Source: Arion vulgaris
Lineage: Eukaryota; Mollusca; Gastropoda; Stylommatophora; Arionidae
Length of the DNA: 64,000 bases
Direction: 5' to 3'
Assembly (NCBI GenBank): GCA_020796225.1
Contig: CM036755.1
Span: forward strand, 41,042,306 to 41,106,305
The notes under the pieces are model-generated. The model saw only the letters and a program-made list of their open reading frames with translations. It was not told the DNA's origin and searched no databases. Below are positions 21,070 to 32,989 of this stretch, in pieces (within the stretch, counting starts at the first letter, position 1; each line of letters opens with the position of its first letter). A program made the translations under genes and the position numbers.

Positions 21070-21665
21070 ATTATTTCATATATATTTATATTATATTTAT
21101 ATTATATTTATATTATATTTATATTATATTTATATTATATTATATTTATATTATATTTATATTATATTTCTATTATATTTATATTATATTATATTTATTT
21201 TATATTTATATTATATTTATATTATATTTATATTATATTCATATATATTTATATTATATTATATTTATATTATATTTATATTATATTTATATTATATTAT
21301 ATTTATATTATATTTATATTATATTATATTTATATTATATTCATATATATTTATATTATATTATATTTATATTATATTTATATTATATTATATTTATATT
21401 ATATTTATATTATATTATATTTATATTATATTCATATATATTTATATTATATTTATATTATATTTATATTATATTTATATTATATTATATTTATATATAT
21501 ATATATATTATAGTCACATTATAGTCATATTATATTTATATTATAGTCATATTATATTATAATTATATTATATTATATTTATATTTATATTATATTTATA
21601 TCATATTTATATTAGTCCTATTATATTTATATTATATTTATATTATATTCAATTCATATTTACAT
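21070..21665. repeat. AT-only ~12-bp array
   Basis: About 590 bp of TATATTATATT units, almost free of G and C. The + strand ORFs rich in Y/I/L are artefacts of this composition. Confidence 0.97.
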
Positions 21666-21689
21666 ACACACATTCATACTCAATAGACG

Positions 21690-22225
21690 CATACACCAAC
21701 GGGTGTTGTTGTGTGAACTTTGGAAGGGAAGAGGTAGACCACTGTTCAGATATAATGATATCTGCAAGATCTCAATGAAGAATTTTTCTATCGGTCCCAA
21801 CAAATGTGAAAAAAAATTAGCTAATGACCGAGTTATGTGGAAAACATCATTACACAAAGGTGTAGAATCTTTTGAAAAGAGACTTAGAGATGAGCTGAAA
21901 GACAAGAGAGACAAGTGCAAACTTAGACATTGTCACAGTAAAACACCAATTGACCGTCTGTAAAGACGATAAAGGCATTAGATATTCATACAGAACGAGG
22001 CAATCATAATTTGTCGGACATGTGATGAGAATGAGAACTTTAAAAGAAATTGTGACAACCGGTAAAAACAATATGAAACAGTACGGAGGAAAAACAGAGA
22101 GAGAAAATTCTGGACAGCCTGGCTTCATGGCACAGAACAGTGTCAACATCCGAACTGATAGTCCGTACCAAGGGCAGAAGCGTGCAGAGGTACGTGATCG
22201 CCTACTTCAACCAGCATAGCACATG
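21690..22225 (+). mobile_element. two joined LINE 3' ends
   Basis: First, GRGRPLFRYNDICKISMKNF continuing to VMWKTSLHKGVESFEKRL. This matches the C-terminus of a common invertebrate LINE (GRP-L-RYKDVCKRDMK, then W-x8-KG). From about 22010 a second tail type follows in another frame (FVGHVMRM-like, LASWHRTVSTSELIVRTKG), ending at a (GATGAT) tail. Both are remnants. Confidence 0.8.
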
Positions 22226-22299
22226 ATGATGATGTGGATGGCAACATTTCTTTTAGACTTCTGCTGCCAGGATATCTCATCATCATCATCAACTACCGC

Positions 22300-23365
22300 C
22301 ACCGCATGGAATGTTGACTGCCAACATACCCCTTGTCTCCTGCATGGAATGTTGACTTCCGACATACCCCTTGTCTTCTGCATGGAATGTTGACTTCCAA
22401 CATACCCCTTGTCTTCTGCATGGAATGTTGACTTCAAACATACCCCTAGTCCTCTGCATGGAATGTTGACTTCCAACATACCCCTTGTCTTCTGCATGGA
22501 ATGTTGACTTCCAACATACCCCTTGTCTTCTGCATGGAATGTTGATTTCTAACATACTTCTTGTCTTCTGCATGGAATGTTGACTTCCAACATACCCCTT
22601 GTCTTCTGCATGGAATGTTGACTTCCAACATACCCCTTGTCTTCTGCATGGAATGTTGACTTCCAACATACCCCTTGTCTTCTGCATGGAATGTTGACTT
22701 CCAACATACCCTTGTCTCCTGCATGGAATATTGACTTAAAACATACCCTTGTCTCCTGCATGGAATGTTGACTTCAACATACCCTTGTCTCCTGCATAGA
22801 ATGTTGACTTCCAACATACCCTTGTCTCCTGCATGGAATGTTGACTTCCAACATTCCCCTTGTCTTCTGCATGGAATGTTGACTTCCAACATACCCCTTG
22901 TCTTCTGCATGGAATGTTGACTTCCAACATACTCCTTGTCTCCTGCATGGAATGTTGACTTCCAACATACCCTTTGTCTTCTGCATAGAATGTTGACTTC
23001 CAACATACCCTTGTCTCCTGCACGAAATGTTGACTTCCAACATACCCCTTGTCTTCTGCATGGAATGTTGACTTCCAACATACCCCTTGTCTCCTGCATG
23101 GAATGTTGACTTCCAACATACCCTTTGTCTTCTGCATAGAATGTTGACTTCCAACATACCCCTTGTCTCTTGCATGGAATGTTGGCTTCCAACATACCCC
23201 TTGTCTCCTGCATAGAATGTTGACTTCCAACATACCCCTTGTCTCTTGCATGGAATGTTGGCTTCCAACATACCCCTTGTCTCCTGCATAGAATGTTGAC
23301 TTCCAACATACCCCTTGTCTCCTGCATGGAATGTTGACTTCCAACATACCCCTTGTCTCCTGCAT
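22300..23365. repeat. 38-bp tandem array
   Basis: About 28 copies with core GGAATGTTGACTTCCAACAT. Variants (CTCCTGC/CTTCTGC, CCCC/CCC) are mixed through the array. 38 is not divisible by three, so the long minus-strand ORFs are translations of all three phases of the unit. Confidence 0.95.
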
Positions 23366-23394
23366 TGATGTTGTACTTTCTCCCTCTCTCTCTC

Positions 23395-23690
23395 TCTCAT
23401 GCTGCCTTTTAAACCCGAATTGGGGCATAGGTCAACTCATGCCAAATCTTCTTATCTCTAGCTTTCTCCTGTAGTTCCCCCCAGCTCTTCTTTATATTGT
23501 TCATCTCTGCTTCCAAATCCGGTTTCTATGTATTTCTAGGCCTTCCCTTCTTTCGCTGTCTCTGTGGGTTCCATGAAATGATCCTTCTTGTTATATTCCT
23601 TTCGGTTTTCCAAAGTGTGCCCTATCCACCGCCATCGTCTTTTTAAAACCTCTTGGTTTACTGGAATCTGTCTTGTTCATATTGTACTTG
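23395..23690 (-). mobile_element. LINE RT C-terminus
   Basis: The minus strand encodes VLKRRWRWIGHTLENRKEYN, then with frame changes PRNTWKPDLEAEMNN-like sequence and KSWGELQEKARDKKIWHELT. This is the typical R-W-x-W-I-G-H...GRPR-x-TW...W tail of CR1-like/Jockey-like elements. Tandem arrays abut both ends. Confidence 0.85.
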
Positions 23691-23699
23691 GTTAGGCTG

Positions 23700-24695
23700 T
23701 AATTCTTCTATCTCTTCATGTTGTACTTGGTTAATTCTTCTATCTCTTCATGTTGTACTTGGTTAATTCTTCTATCTCTTCATGTTGTACTTGGTTAATT
23801 CTTCTATCTCTTCATGTTGTACTTGGTTAATTCTTCTATCTCTTCATGTTGTACTTGGTTAATTCTTCTATCTCTTCATGTTGTACTTGGTTAATTCTTC
23901 TATCTCTTCATGTTGTACTTGGTTAATTCTTCTATCTCTTCATGTTGTACTTGGTTAATTCTTCTATCTCTTCATGTTGTACTTGGTTAATTCTTCTATC
24001 TCTTCATGTTGTACTTGGTTAATTCTTCTATCTCTTCATGTTGTACTTGGTTAATTCTTCTATCTCTTCATGTTGTACTTGGTTAATTCTTCTATCTCTT
24101 CATGTTGTACTTGGTTAATTCTTCTATCTCTTCATGTTGTACTTGGTTAATTCTTCTATCTCTTCATGTTGTACTTGGTTAATTCATCTATCTCTTCATG
24201 TTGTACTTGGTTAATTCTTCTATCTCTTCATGTTGTACTTGGTTAATTCTTCTATCTCTTCATGTTGTACTTGGTTAATTCTTCTATCTCTTCATGTTGT
24301 ACTTGGTTAATTCTTCTATCTCTTCATGTTGTACTTGGTTAATTCTTCTATCTCTTCATGTTGTACTTGGTTAATTCTTCTATCTCTTCATGTTGTACTT
24401 GGTTAATTCTTCTATCTCTTCATGTTGTACTTGGTTAATTCTTCTATCTCTTCATGTTGTACTTGGTTAATTCTTCTATCTCTTCATGTTGTACTTGGTT
24501 AATTCTTCTATCTCTTCATGTTGTACTTGGTTAATTCTTCTATCTCTTCATGTTGTACTTGGTTAATTCTTCTATCTCTTCATGTTGTACTTGGTTAATT
24601 CATCTATCTCTTCATGTTGTACTTGGTTAATTCTTCTATCTCTTCATGTTGTACTTGGTTAATTCATCTATCTCTTCATGTTGTACATGGTCAGG
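23700..24695. repeat. 32-bp tandem array, ~31 near-identical copies
   Basis: Unit core TCTATCTCTTCATGTTGTAC. Only about three copies differ, by a single base (TTCATC for TTCTTC), so the array is very homogeneous. Confidence 0.97.
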
Positions 24696-25150
24696 TTAAT
24701 TCTTCTATCTCTTGCTGTTGCCCTTTCACCATGTGTCTTGGTTGTTCCTCTTGCTTCTCGACCATCAACCTTCACTTATAACATTAGTTTGTTCAATGAG
24801 GGAGCGCGGCTCACATGTGGGAGACCAGTGGTTCAATCTACGGTAAGGCCAAGGATTTTTTTCTGTTGTGGGCATAAATGAAAATTCCTAACCTGAACAG
24901 CTGCGCGACGACTGCACTAGCTATGCGGCCATTAAATTTACCAGGCTCGCGTCCCACTTGTCCTACACCGCCCTACAGGCAGTAACGAGTTGTCTTGTTA
25001 ATGAGTCATGTTTCTATATGTGTTTCTGGAATCTTAATTTGTGTGATTTATTTCCAGCTTGTCCCGCTGCTTGTACTTTCAGCTTGATGAGAGGGACCGT
25101 GCACACACACGAACACATAGACACACTGAGTGCACATAAATGAATTCCTT
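24696..25150. other. no gene; degraded dispersed pieces
   Basis: GTCCCACTTGTCCTACACCG near 24950 also occurs near 8030. The rest is unassigned. Confidence 0.4.
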
Positions 25151-25154
25151 TTCT

Positions 25155-25427
25155 TTCTTCTTCTTCTTCTTCTTCTTCTAACGCTCCATATCGCTCACTT
25201 GCTAAAATACTCTTTGCAATTTGTATGTGATCCAAGCCTAAGAGTGATTGTACGTTGTGCCAGTTATGCGACTACAAGTAGGCCAGCACATTCGATTGCT
25301 TCGGCGCTTTTTATTTACTAGGATAGCTTCCCTAGGACCATACCTCAATCGCCTCTTACGACATGCCCTGTAGGTCGCAGTGATAATATTCCTTGCTTCC
25401 CTTGTGAACACCGACAACACACGGGCG
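25155..25427 (-). mobile_element. SINE-A, minus strand
   Basis: (TTC)n at the left, then CTCACTTGCTAAAATACTCT, TGTATGTGATCCAAGCCTAA, GACTACAAGTAGGCCAGCAC, CGCCTCTTACGACATGC and ACACACGGGCG at the right. Confidence 0.9.
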
Positions 25428-25434
25428 TAGAAGG

Positions 25435-25885
25435 GGATTGATTAATTGATTTATTGATAGGACCATCATCATTGTACTTCGGTGAGTAACCATACGTGCT
25501 CCGATCTCTTTGTTACACATGAAAATCTCAGCTGCAGTGCATGAGCTCCGTAGCACCGGCGATGGTCTCCGAAGCAAATTTTGAAGATGGTGAAAAAATT
25601 TTCTAGGAATTTTATTTTTAATTTGTCTAATGAATTTTGCACGGGCAGCGACTTTCCAGCCTGCTCTTCTCAATTTTGAACTGCTAAAGGTTCTTTTACG
25701 TGCTCAACTTGAACACAGGACATACGTTGTATCGTCCGTCTCCGATAGGACTAGGAACTCGATCTCACCTACACCAAGATCAGGGATCTCTGGACACATT
25801 TCTTGATGGCTCTACGAGGGAACGAACCGAGTACCTTTGGGCATACTATGCAACTAGTCTCTACGCCACAGGGACCCCAAATCCC
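25435..25885 (-). mobile_element. SINE-B, minus strand
   Basis: A (ATTGATT)n-like tail at the left, then GACTTTCCAGCCTGCTCTTC, GTCCGTCTCCGATAGGACTA and the tRNA-like head at the right. On the minus strand the head reads GTGGCGTAGAGACTAGTTG, then CTCGGTTCGTTCCC as box B. Confidence 0.85.
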
Positions 25886-26099
25886 CCTCCCTCCCAGAAG
25901 TGTATTATTTTCAGTTTAGCAATTCAAGAAAATGAGAAATTTATTGTATCTTCATAACCATTTCTCCGATCGCATTCAGGAAAACATCAATTTGCCATTT
26001 GGTGAATATTTGACAATTTAGTGTGATTAATTGCTTTCTGGGAGATTCTATTTTTAGACGTTAAGAAAACTGTAGATTTCAACTTTAACATAGTACTAT

Positions 26100-26590
26100 C
26101 ATCTAGTGCCGTGCCGGCTGGAGTAGATGATCATGGATCTCTACAAATCTATGTCTCTAGTGTTTGCTATCATCTCAGATGTTGACGCTCTACCGTGTCA
26201 TGAAGTCAGGCTATCCAAAATTTTCTTTCTCTGTCTTCTTTCTCTGTCTCTGTCCTCGATTTTACCGGTTGTTACAATGTAGTTCTAAACCTCCCGTCCT
26301 CATCACATACCCGAAAAATGATGACTGCCTCTTTCTTATATCGATGATAAGCTTTCTCTGTGTCTTGATCTCATTCAGCACCTCAACATTAGTCATTTTA
26401 GCAGTCTCATCATTTTTCTATAAAACCAAATTTCTGTGGCCCTCAGAGATTTTTCGATGTGATTGTTTATTGTCAATGACTCGCATCCGTATGTCAGTAT
26501 TGGTTCTATGTAGCACTGAATAACTCGCATTCTGATCTCAACTGACTAAGACCATCTACCTTTTGCATTAATGCTTTTCATTTTCTGGAA
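26100..26590 (-). mobile_element. LINE RT C-terminus with degraded frame
   Basis: The minus strand carries SLRATEIWFYRKMMR-like and KKILDSLTS blocks. The same tail type is seen in the second part of 21690-22225 and at 45340-45660. Multiple stops and shifts. Confidence 0.75.
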
Positions 26591-26619
26591 TGCTACTTTG
26601 GCCTACCTATTCTGCCTTT

Positions 26620-26955
26620 ATTTCTGATCTGCCATCTACCATCTGCCATCTACCATCTGCCAACTGCCATCTGCCATCTGCTATCTGCCATCTATCATCT
26701 GCCATCTACCATCTACCATCTGCCATCTACCATCTGCCAACTGCCATCTGCCATCTACAATCTGCCACCTACCATCTGCCATCTACCATCTACCATCTGC
26801 CATCAACCATCTACCATCTACCATCTGCCATCTACCATCTGCCAACTGCCATCTGCCATCTACATCTGCCATCTACCATCTGCCATCTACCATCTACCAT
26901 CAACCATCAACCATCTGCCATCTGCCATCAACCATCAACCATCAACCATCTGACA
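26620..26955. repeat. 7-bp (CATCTGC/CATCTAC) array
   Basis: About 46 heptamers mixing CATCTGC, CATCTAC, CAACTGC and CATCAAC in higher-order blocks. Confidence 0.95.
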
Positions 26956-27029
26956 TGTTACTATTAGATATGCATTATTATAAAAAAAAGGTTTCTAAAG
27001 AGGATGAATTGATTTAATTGCATAAGGTT

Positions 27030-27232
27030 TGACCCTATATAGTTTGGGTCCTCTCTCGCAGAAATGTCACTACACCTCCCGAGATTATTGCACAAAATAC
27101 GAACTCCGTAACTCCGGCAACAATCCTATGGATCTCTGAAAAAATGCACATTCAACAGAACGGCGCGGTCCTGATCGGACCCCTGACCGTTGGAGCGCTT
27201 GGCAACAGCGTAGCCACTTAGCCACAGATACC
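27030..27232 (-). mobile_element. SINE-C, minus strand
   Basis: GAACTCCGTAACTCCGGCAA, then TGGATCTCTGAAAAAATGCA, and the head reversed at the right end (GTAGCCACTTAGCCACAGAT). Same body as 16075-16320 and 57740-58025. Confidence 0.8.
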
Positions 27233-27234
27233 CA

Positions 27235-27657
27235 CTGGATAATTGGATATGTCCACGAAACAGAGATGGTTGGAAAGCTAAATTATGTCCACGAAACAGC
27301 GATAGTTGGAAAGCTAAATTAGTAATTGTCCAACGAAACAGCGATGTTTGGAAAGTAAAGTTTGTCCAAAGGAACAGCGATGTTTGGCATAGCATAAATT
27401 ATTTCCCAGAGACAGCGATGGCTGGAAAGCTAAATTATGTCCACAAAACAGCGATGTTTGGAAAGCTAAATTATGTCCACGAAACAGCGATGTTTGGAAA
27501 GCTAAATTATGTCAACGAAACAGCGATGTTTGGAAAGCTAAATTATGTCCACAAAACAGCGATGTTTGGAAAGCTAAATTATGTCAACAAAACAGCGATA
27601 GTTGGAAAGCTAAATTATGTCCACGAAACAGCGATAGTTGGAAAGCTAAATTATTAG
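27235..27657. repeat. 36-bp tandem array
   Basis: About 12 copies with core GATGTTTGGAAAGCTAAATT and variable GTCCAC/GTCAAC. It abuts the head end of SINE-C at its left. Confidence 0.95.
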
Positions 27658-27689
27658 CTAATTATAGTCCAACTTGAACTCAAGGATTT

Positions 27690-28205
27690 CTTTGAGGGAA
27701 AGTAACGTGTTCTCCTCTTGCTCCAAAGGTACTCAATTCGTTCCTCGCATCGAGCAATACAGATATTTTCCCAGAGATCGCGCAGAGGTTTGGTGCTCGT
27801 CTCGTCATGAAGGTGCCAGGTTTGATCCTCGTGGAGCCATCTGGATATTTTTCCAGAGATCCCTAATTTCAGTGTAGGTGAGATCGAGTTCCTAGTCCTA
27901 TCGGAGACTGGCGATAAAACTTTAGTCCCGTGTTCAATTTGAGTACGTAAAAGAACAATTGGCAGTTCAAAATCTGGAGGAGCAGGCTGGAAAGCCGCTG
28001 TTCGGGCAAAATTCATTAAAAGGATTCAAAATACAATTCCTACAAAAAGATTTTCACCAACTTCCAAATTACACTGGAACCAACGCCAGTGCTACGAAGC
28101 TCGTGCACTGCAGCTGATATCTTTTTGTGAAAGAAAGAGATCAGAGAACACATGGCTACTTACCGAAGTGCAATGATAATGGTCCTATCAATCAATCAAT
28201 TAATG
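27690..28205 (+). mobile_element. SINE-B, near full length
   Basis: The head region carries TTCGTTCCTCGCATC. The body has AGTCCTATCGGAGACTGGCG, ATTGGCAGTTCAAAATCTGG and GCTCGTGCACTGCAG, ending GTCCTATCAATCAATCAATT. This is the clearest sense-strand copy. Confidence 0.85.
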
Positions 28206-28369
28206 TAGCTGAGATCATGCATCTAGTCCTATCGGAGACGGACAATAAAACGTAGGTGCTATGTTCATGTTAAGCACATAGAAGAATCTCTAAGACTTGA
28301 AAAGCGACGAGAGTAGGCTGCAAAGCTGCTGTTCGGCAAAATTCATTAACAGATTTATAAAAATTATAC

Positions 28370-28860
28370 TTCTTCCTCTTCTTCGTCTGCAATGCTCCAG
28401 TGGCACTCGAGTTCTTGCCCTTCGGCCCAATGCTATGTAGTGGTATCTGCATGTGTTTGGGAGTTGTTCTTTTGTTCCGTATAATGTGTTCCATTTGTCT
28501 GGCCTTGGAGGAAGGAGGATCTTCCTGACGTTATCTAGTGCTTGACACATGAAGAGGTGGTGGTGAATGGTTTCATGATGAAGTGCGCACAGCTGGCACT
28601 CTGTAGTATATTGTGGTTGAAGTGCACACATCTGGCACTCTGTAGTATATTGTGGTTGAAGTGCACACATCTGGCACTCTGTAGTATATTGTGGTTGAAG
28701 TGCACACATCTGGCACTCTGTAGTATATTGTGGTTGAAGTGACACATCTGGCGCTCTGTAGCGTGTTGTGGTTGAAGTGCACACATCTGGCACTCTGTAG
28801 CGTGTTGTGGTTGAAGTGCACACAGCTGGCACTCTGTGTTGTGGTTGAATTCTGTTACAC
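28370..28860 (-). mobile_element. LINE C-terminal zinc-knuckle region
   Basis: The minus strand encodes CQLCALHHETIHHHLFMCQA followed by LDNVRKILLPPRPDKWNTLY. The C-x2-C...H...C spacing is that of the terminal knuckle of RNase H-bearing LINEs. Upstream of it the knuckle motif itself has been multiplied (see array). Confidence 0.75.
28590..28845. repeat. 39-bp array multiplying a CxxC motif
   Basis: Six to seven copies of a 39-bp (13-codon) unit encoding CQMCALQPQYTTE on the minus strand. The frame is open. The unit includes the first half of the LINE knuckle, so the remnant reads as a string of CxxC pairs. Confidence 0.92.
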
Positions 28861-28984
28861 AAAATATCACCATTTCAAACATTACATCTGGGACCTTTGC
28901 CGGTGCTTTGGTGTTCGTGAACTGCCTCTGAGATCTTCACGTATAAGAAAGAAATCAGAGCACACATGATTATTCCCCGAAGTG

Positions 28985-29505
28985 GAACAACCTCTTTCTT
29001 TTCTTTCCTTCAAATCTGTTTTGCCTCACAGCGTCAGGATAAGAAGAGATCTCTAGAACAAGAACACGTGTGCGCTTCGTAAACGATGTTTTTCATTGTC
29101 TCTGTTATCTCTGAGATCCACCTTTTTCTTGGACGGCCTTTTGCTTTGTACCCACTGTATCGGAGCAACACTGCTCTTTGATGTGCACTGTCTGTTGGTA
29201 ATCTGCTTATGTGGCCGAACCATTTAATTTGTTGTTTCTTGATGAAGTTCAGTACTGATGTTGTACCCTTTTTTCCTGATGTCTTCATTTCTAAACCGGT
29301 CTCTTCTTGTTACACCCAGCATTCTGCGTAGACACTTCTTCTCTGTTGTGACTAGTTTTCTTCTATCATTTGTTGTCAGCGTCCAGGTTTGGAACTGATA
29401 GCATAATGTGTGTAGAAAGATTGTGTTGAGCAATGCTCTTTTTGTGTTCATGGTGACCTGTTTACATTTTAAAATTGGCGCCATTTGTCCTATCATTGTC
29501 AATAA
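28985..29505 (-). mobile_element. LINE RT C-terminus
   Basis: The minus strand encodes YQFQTWTLTTNDRRKLVTTE, then LRRMLGVTRRDRFRNEDIRK, IKWFGHISRLPTDSAHQRAV and KAKGRPRKRWISEITE. It is one of the best-preserved LINE tails here, with one frame change near 29280. Same family as 341-715. Confidence 0.88.
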
Positions 29506-29990
29506 CTATGGTCCTATAAACCAATCAATAAATCAACATTTAATAGTAAAACCTGTTAATTGCAATCATTGATTATACAGCCACTTCTACTAACTATTGA
29601 TTATAATTTCCTGTTTATTGTAATAAAGCTTTAATTGTAAAAACTGTTAATTGCAAACCTTTCCTTATATGGGCATCTCTGCTATAGCACCTCATTACAA
29701 TTGTTTTCTCTCAACTTGGGATGGTTTCTATGGAGATCTGTGACAACATGGCGGACTCGTGTAACTGTCAACGACCACTTTGCGTAAACTTGAACAATGT
29801 CAACAAAACGTCACCATATTTTACAACAATAATAATATCTCTTCCATATTGCTCGTTCTAACACAGCAAATATGTCAGCGTGGCACAGTGGCAGACAGCT
29901 GGTTCAATCATTAAGTAATGTGATTCTATAGTTTCATTAAACTGCAAATATGTTCCCGAATGTTCTGAGTTTCTTCTTCTTCTTCTTCTT
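29506..29990. other. no gene seen
   Basis: AT-rich intron sequence with a weak TGTTAATTGCAA duplication near 29550-29660 and a (TTC)n run at 29970-29990. Confidence 0.5.
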
Positions 29991-30009
29991 TGCGTTCGGT
30001 TTCGTATGC

Positions 30010-30270
30010 TCGTCTCGCCCGTGTGGTACATGGGCCCACAAGGGTAGCAAAAGAATAGTACCTCTGCGACCACAATATGTATTCACTAGGAAAGCTACCC
30101 TAGTGAATAAAAATCGTTGCAGAAATAGGATGTGCTGACCTGCTTATAGCTGCATAACTGGCACAACGTACAATCGCTCCTAGGCTCAGATCACATACAA
30201 AGCACACAGAGTGGTTAACAAGTACTAGATATAGAAGCTCGAAAGAAGAAGAAGAAGAAGAAGAAGAAGA
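30010..30270 (+). mobile_element. SINE-A
   Basis: Starts CGCCCGTGTGGTACATGGGC and ends in (GAA)n running into the hAT-like element's target site. The CCTACAAGGCATGTCG block is partly deleted. Confidence 0.88.
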
Positions 30271-30290
30271 AGATGTATGTTCGTCTAAAC

Positions 30291-31870
30291 CATAGATTCC
30301 CTAACTTTTTCAGCCCACCGCCCACTTTGCACGACATAAACTTTGTAACGCCCCCTACCGCCCACTTTGCACGGACTAAACTTTGTACGCCCCTACCGCC
30401 CACTTTGCACGACATAAACTTTGTAACGCCCCTACCGCCCACTTTGCACGACATAAACTTTGTAACGCCCCCCCCCTACCGCCCACTTTGCACGACATAA
30501 ACTTTGTAACGCCCCCCCCCTACCGCCCACTTTGCACGACATAAACTTTGTAACGCCCCCCCCCTACCGCCCACTTTGCACGACATAAACTTTGTAACGC
30601 CCCCACCGCCCACTTTGCACGACATAAAGCTTTGCTAACGCCCCCACCGCCCACTTTGCACGACATAAACTTTGTAACGCCCCCACCGCCCACTTTGCAC
30701 GACATAAACTTTGTAACGCCCCACCGCCCACTTTGCACGACATAAACTTTGTAACGCCCCACCGCCCACTTTGCACGACATAAACTTTGTAACGCCCCCC
30801 ACCACCGCCCACTTTGCACGACATAAACTTTGTAACGCCCCCCACCGCCCACTTTGCACGACATAAACTTTGTAACGACCCCTACCGCCCACTTTGCACG
30901 ACATAAACTTTGTAACGCCCCCCACCGCCCACTTTGCACGACATAAACTTTGTAACGCCCCCCACCGCCCACTTTGCACGACATAAACTTTGTAACGCCC
31001 CCACCGCCCACTTTGCACGACATAAACTTTGTAACGCCCCCACCGCCCACTTTGCACGACATAAACTTTGTAACGCCCCCCACCGCCCACTTTGCACGAC
31101 ATAAACTTTGTAACGCCCCCCACCACCGCCCACTTTGCACGACATAAACTTTGTAACGCCCCACCACCGCCCACTTTGCACGACTAAACTTTGTACGCCC
31201 ACCCACCGCCCACTTTGCACGACATAAACTTTGTAACGACCCCTACCGCCCACTTTGCACGACATAAACTTTGTAACGCCCCCACCGCCCACTTTGACGA
31301 CATAAACTTTCCAACGCCCCCACCACCGCCCACTTTGCACGACATAAACTTTTAACGCCCCACCCACCGCCCACTTTGCACGACATAAACTTTGTAACGC
31401 CCCCCACCGCCCACTTTGCACGACATAAACTTTGTAACGACCCCTACCGCCCACTTTGCACGACATAAACTTTGTAACGCCCCCACCGCCCCTTTGCAGA
31501 CATAAACTTGTAACGCCCCCACCGCCCACTTTGACGACATAAACTTTGTAACGCCCCATTATAACAGTTGTCAACGCTCCACACATATATATATATGCAT
31601 TTCACTATGACATAAAAATTGATATATATTTCTGTCATACATGGTCAATTTTCAAATGATTATATGAATGAAATAGAAAATTGATGAAGAAATGGATCGT
31701 GTAAGATAGGCATAATATGAATTAAACAAAATGCAGAATTCAAATTTTTATGATTATTCAAACGCAAAATCACGAAAAAACTCCCCCAAATGCTTCTGAA
31801 ACCACTATTGCCCCCTTGGAAGGCTTTATCTTCCACAGGGCGGCAGTACCGCCCACTTTGGGAAACCCTG
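30291..31870. mobile_element. hAT-like non-autonomous element, expanded internally
   Basis: Ends CATAGATTCCCTAACTTTTT (left) and CTTTGGGAAACCCTG (right), flanked by the 8-bp duplication GTCTAAAC at 30283-30290 and 31871-31878. The internal body (GAAAATTGATGAAGAAATGG near 31676, GAATTCAAATTTTTATG) matches the related element at 47560-47945. About 1.25 kb of its 1.58 kb is a 39-bp array. Confidence 0.9.
30305..31560. repeat. 39-bp tandem array inside the hAT-like element
   Basis: About 32 copies with core CACTTTGCACGACATAAACT. The CCCCC run varies from 3 to 10, giving all phases in translation. The source is the subterminal CCGCCCACTTTG of the element itself. Confidence 0.95.
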
Positions 31871-31889
31871 GTCTAAACCATGAGATGCG

Positions 31890-32760
31890 CTGCCTCGATG
31901 AAGCTGCATGTCAGTTGGAATTTCTCCAGAGTTCCACATAGCTTGCTCTGTAAGCTTCGTTCAAGAGGTCATGTTTCATTTCGTTGGTGTACGTTTGATA
32001 GAGGTGACTGCATGATGCACTCTGGAGTCTGTACTTTTGTCTGATATGCACACTGTTCAGTCTGAGCAGACTTTATTCTGTGCATGTGGTCGTTGAGCCT
32101 GTTCTTAGGTCAGTTATGAATATTTAAGATAGTTATGAAATGTCGTCAGGGACTACCTGTAAGATGCTGTCGTTTATAGAAATGCGTCGACTGTTTAGCA
32201 CATACGACGCTCATATGTTTTCACTGTTAAGGTCAAAGAAGGTATTGGAAAGTAAAACGGGGAAAGAGAGGAGAGCGGGGTTGTGACTACAAGTAATCTA
32301 ACTTTTAAGGTTATGCAGTAACTAAAGTAATGACCTGGCCGAAATCTCATCGACTTTTACCAATGCATGCTTTCTTGGTGACTTGCTTGCAAAAACTGCT
32401 ATATACGTATGCAGTCTTTGACTTTCTTATAGCTATATTTGTCGTTGGAGATAGTGTTTTCCTCTCTAGCGAATGTCATTCCTTCTGTTTTGTCGATGTT
32501 TATTCTCATAATGTAGTCAGTGCATATTAACTGGAGTCTGTTAATGTGTTGCTGTAGCTGTTGCTCTGTTGTTGATATGATTGCCTGATCGTCAGTAACA
32601 AGATATTTGTTTAAGAGCTTCTCAAAACTGTTCCCTTCACTGGTGTTCGCTATTTTACAGATTTGATTCATATATGTGATAAACAACAGCGGTGATAGTA
32701 CGCATTCTCCTAGTTTGCATATGCCACGTACATTGTTTAAATCCATGTTTATCATCTGGC
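31890..32760 (-). mobile_element. LINE reverse-transcriptase domain fragment
   Basis: The minus strand near 32710-32400 encodes ECVLSPLLFITYMNQICK, then LVTDDQAIISTTEQQLQQHI and YIMRINIDKTEGMTF. These are RT palm motifs; the usual YADD reads VTDD. It is the only stretch in the window with the RT catalytic box. The part at 31890-32240 continues on the minus strand as LNSVHIRQKYRLQSASCSH-like sequence of less certain origin. Confidence 0.8.
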
Positions 32761-32989
32761 TCTACTATCTACAAGGTGTGTTCTGTATTCATCAGAGTTA
32801 GAGTCAGTCGCCTAGTCTTCCTTAGGATGGTCGGAAAGTGACAATTTGTAATCTGCTGATGATATATAAAACAGACAAGTTGACTCCACCTCCCAGGGAT
32901 GTAGACCTGGAAACTTTGACCTCAGACCAAAGCTAATAGGGCCCACTCCCAGTTAAGAAAATTGACTCATTCTTTTAATTGTTGGGTTC
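32761..32989. other. no gene seen
   Basis: Unassigned intron sequence between a LINE fragment and SINE-A. Confidence 0.4.

Larger units (their letters stand above)
28207..28985 (+). mobile_element. SINE-B split by a LINE fragment
   Basis: CTAGTCCTATCGGAGACGG and CTGTTCGGCAAAATTCATTA lie at the left; TTTGCCGGTGCTTTGGTGTT and AAGAAAGAAATCAGAGCAC at the right, about 500 bp apart. The middle is minus-strand LINE sequence plus an array. Confidence 0.75.

Noticed and set aside
22446..23428. 293- and 230-codon minus-strand frames with regular cysteines
   Set aside because: Overlapping frames of a 38-bp array; the Cys pattern (CRRQGVCWKSTFHAEDK) is the repeat read in rotating phase.
30520..31586. 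Several glycine-rich minus-strand frames
   Set aside because: All come from the 39-bp array inside the hAT-like element, with frame changes wherever the C-run changes length.
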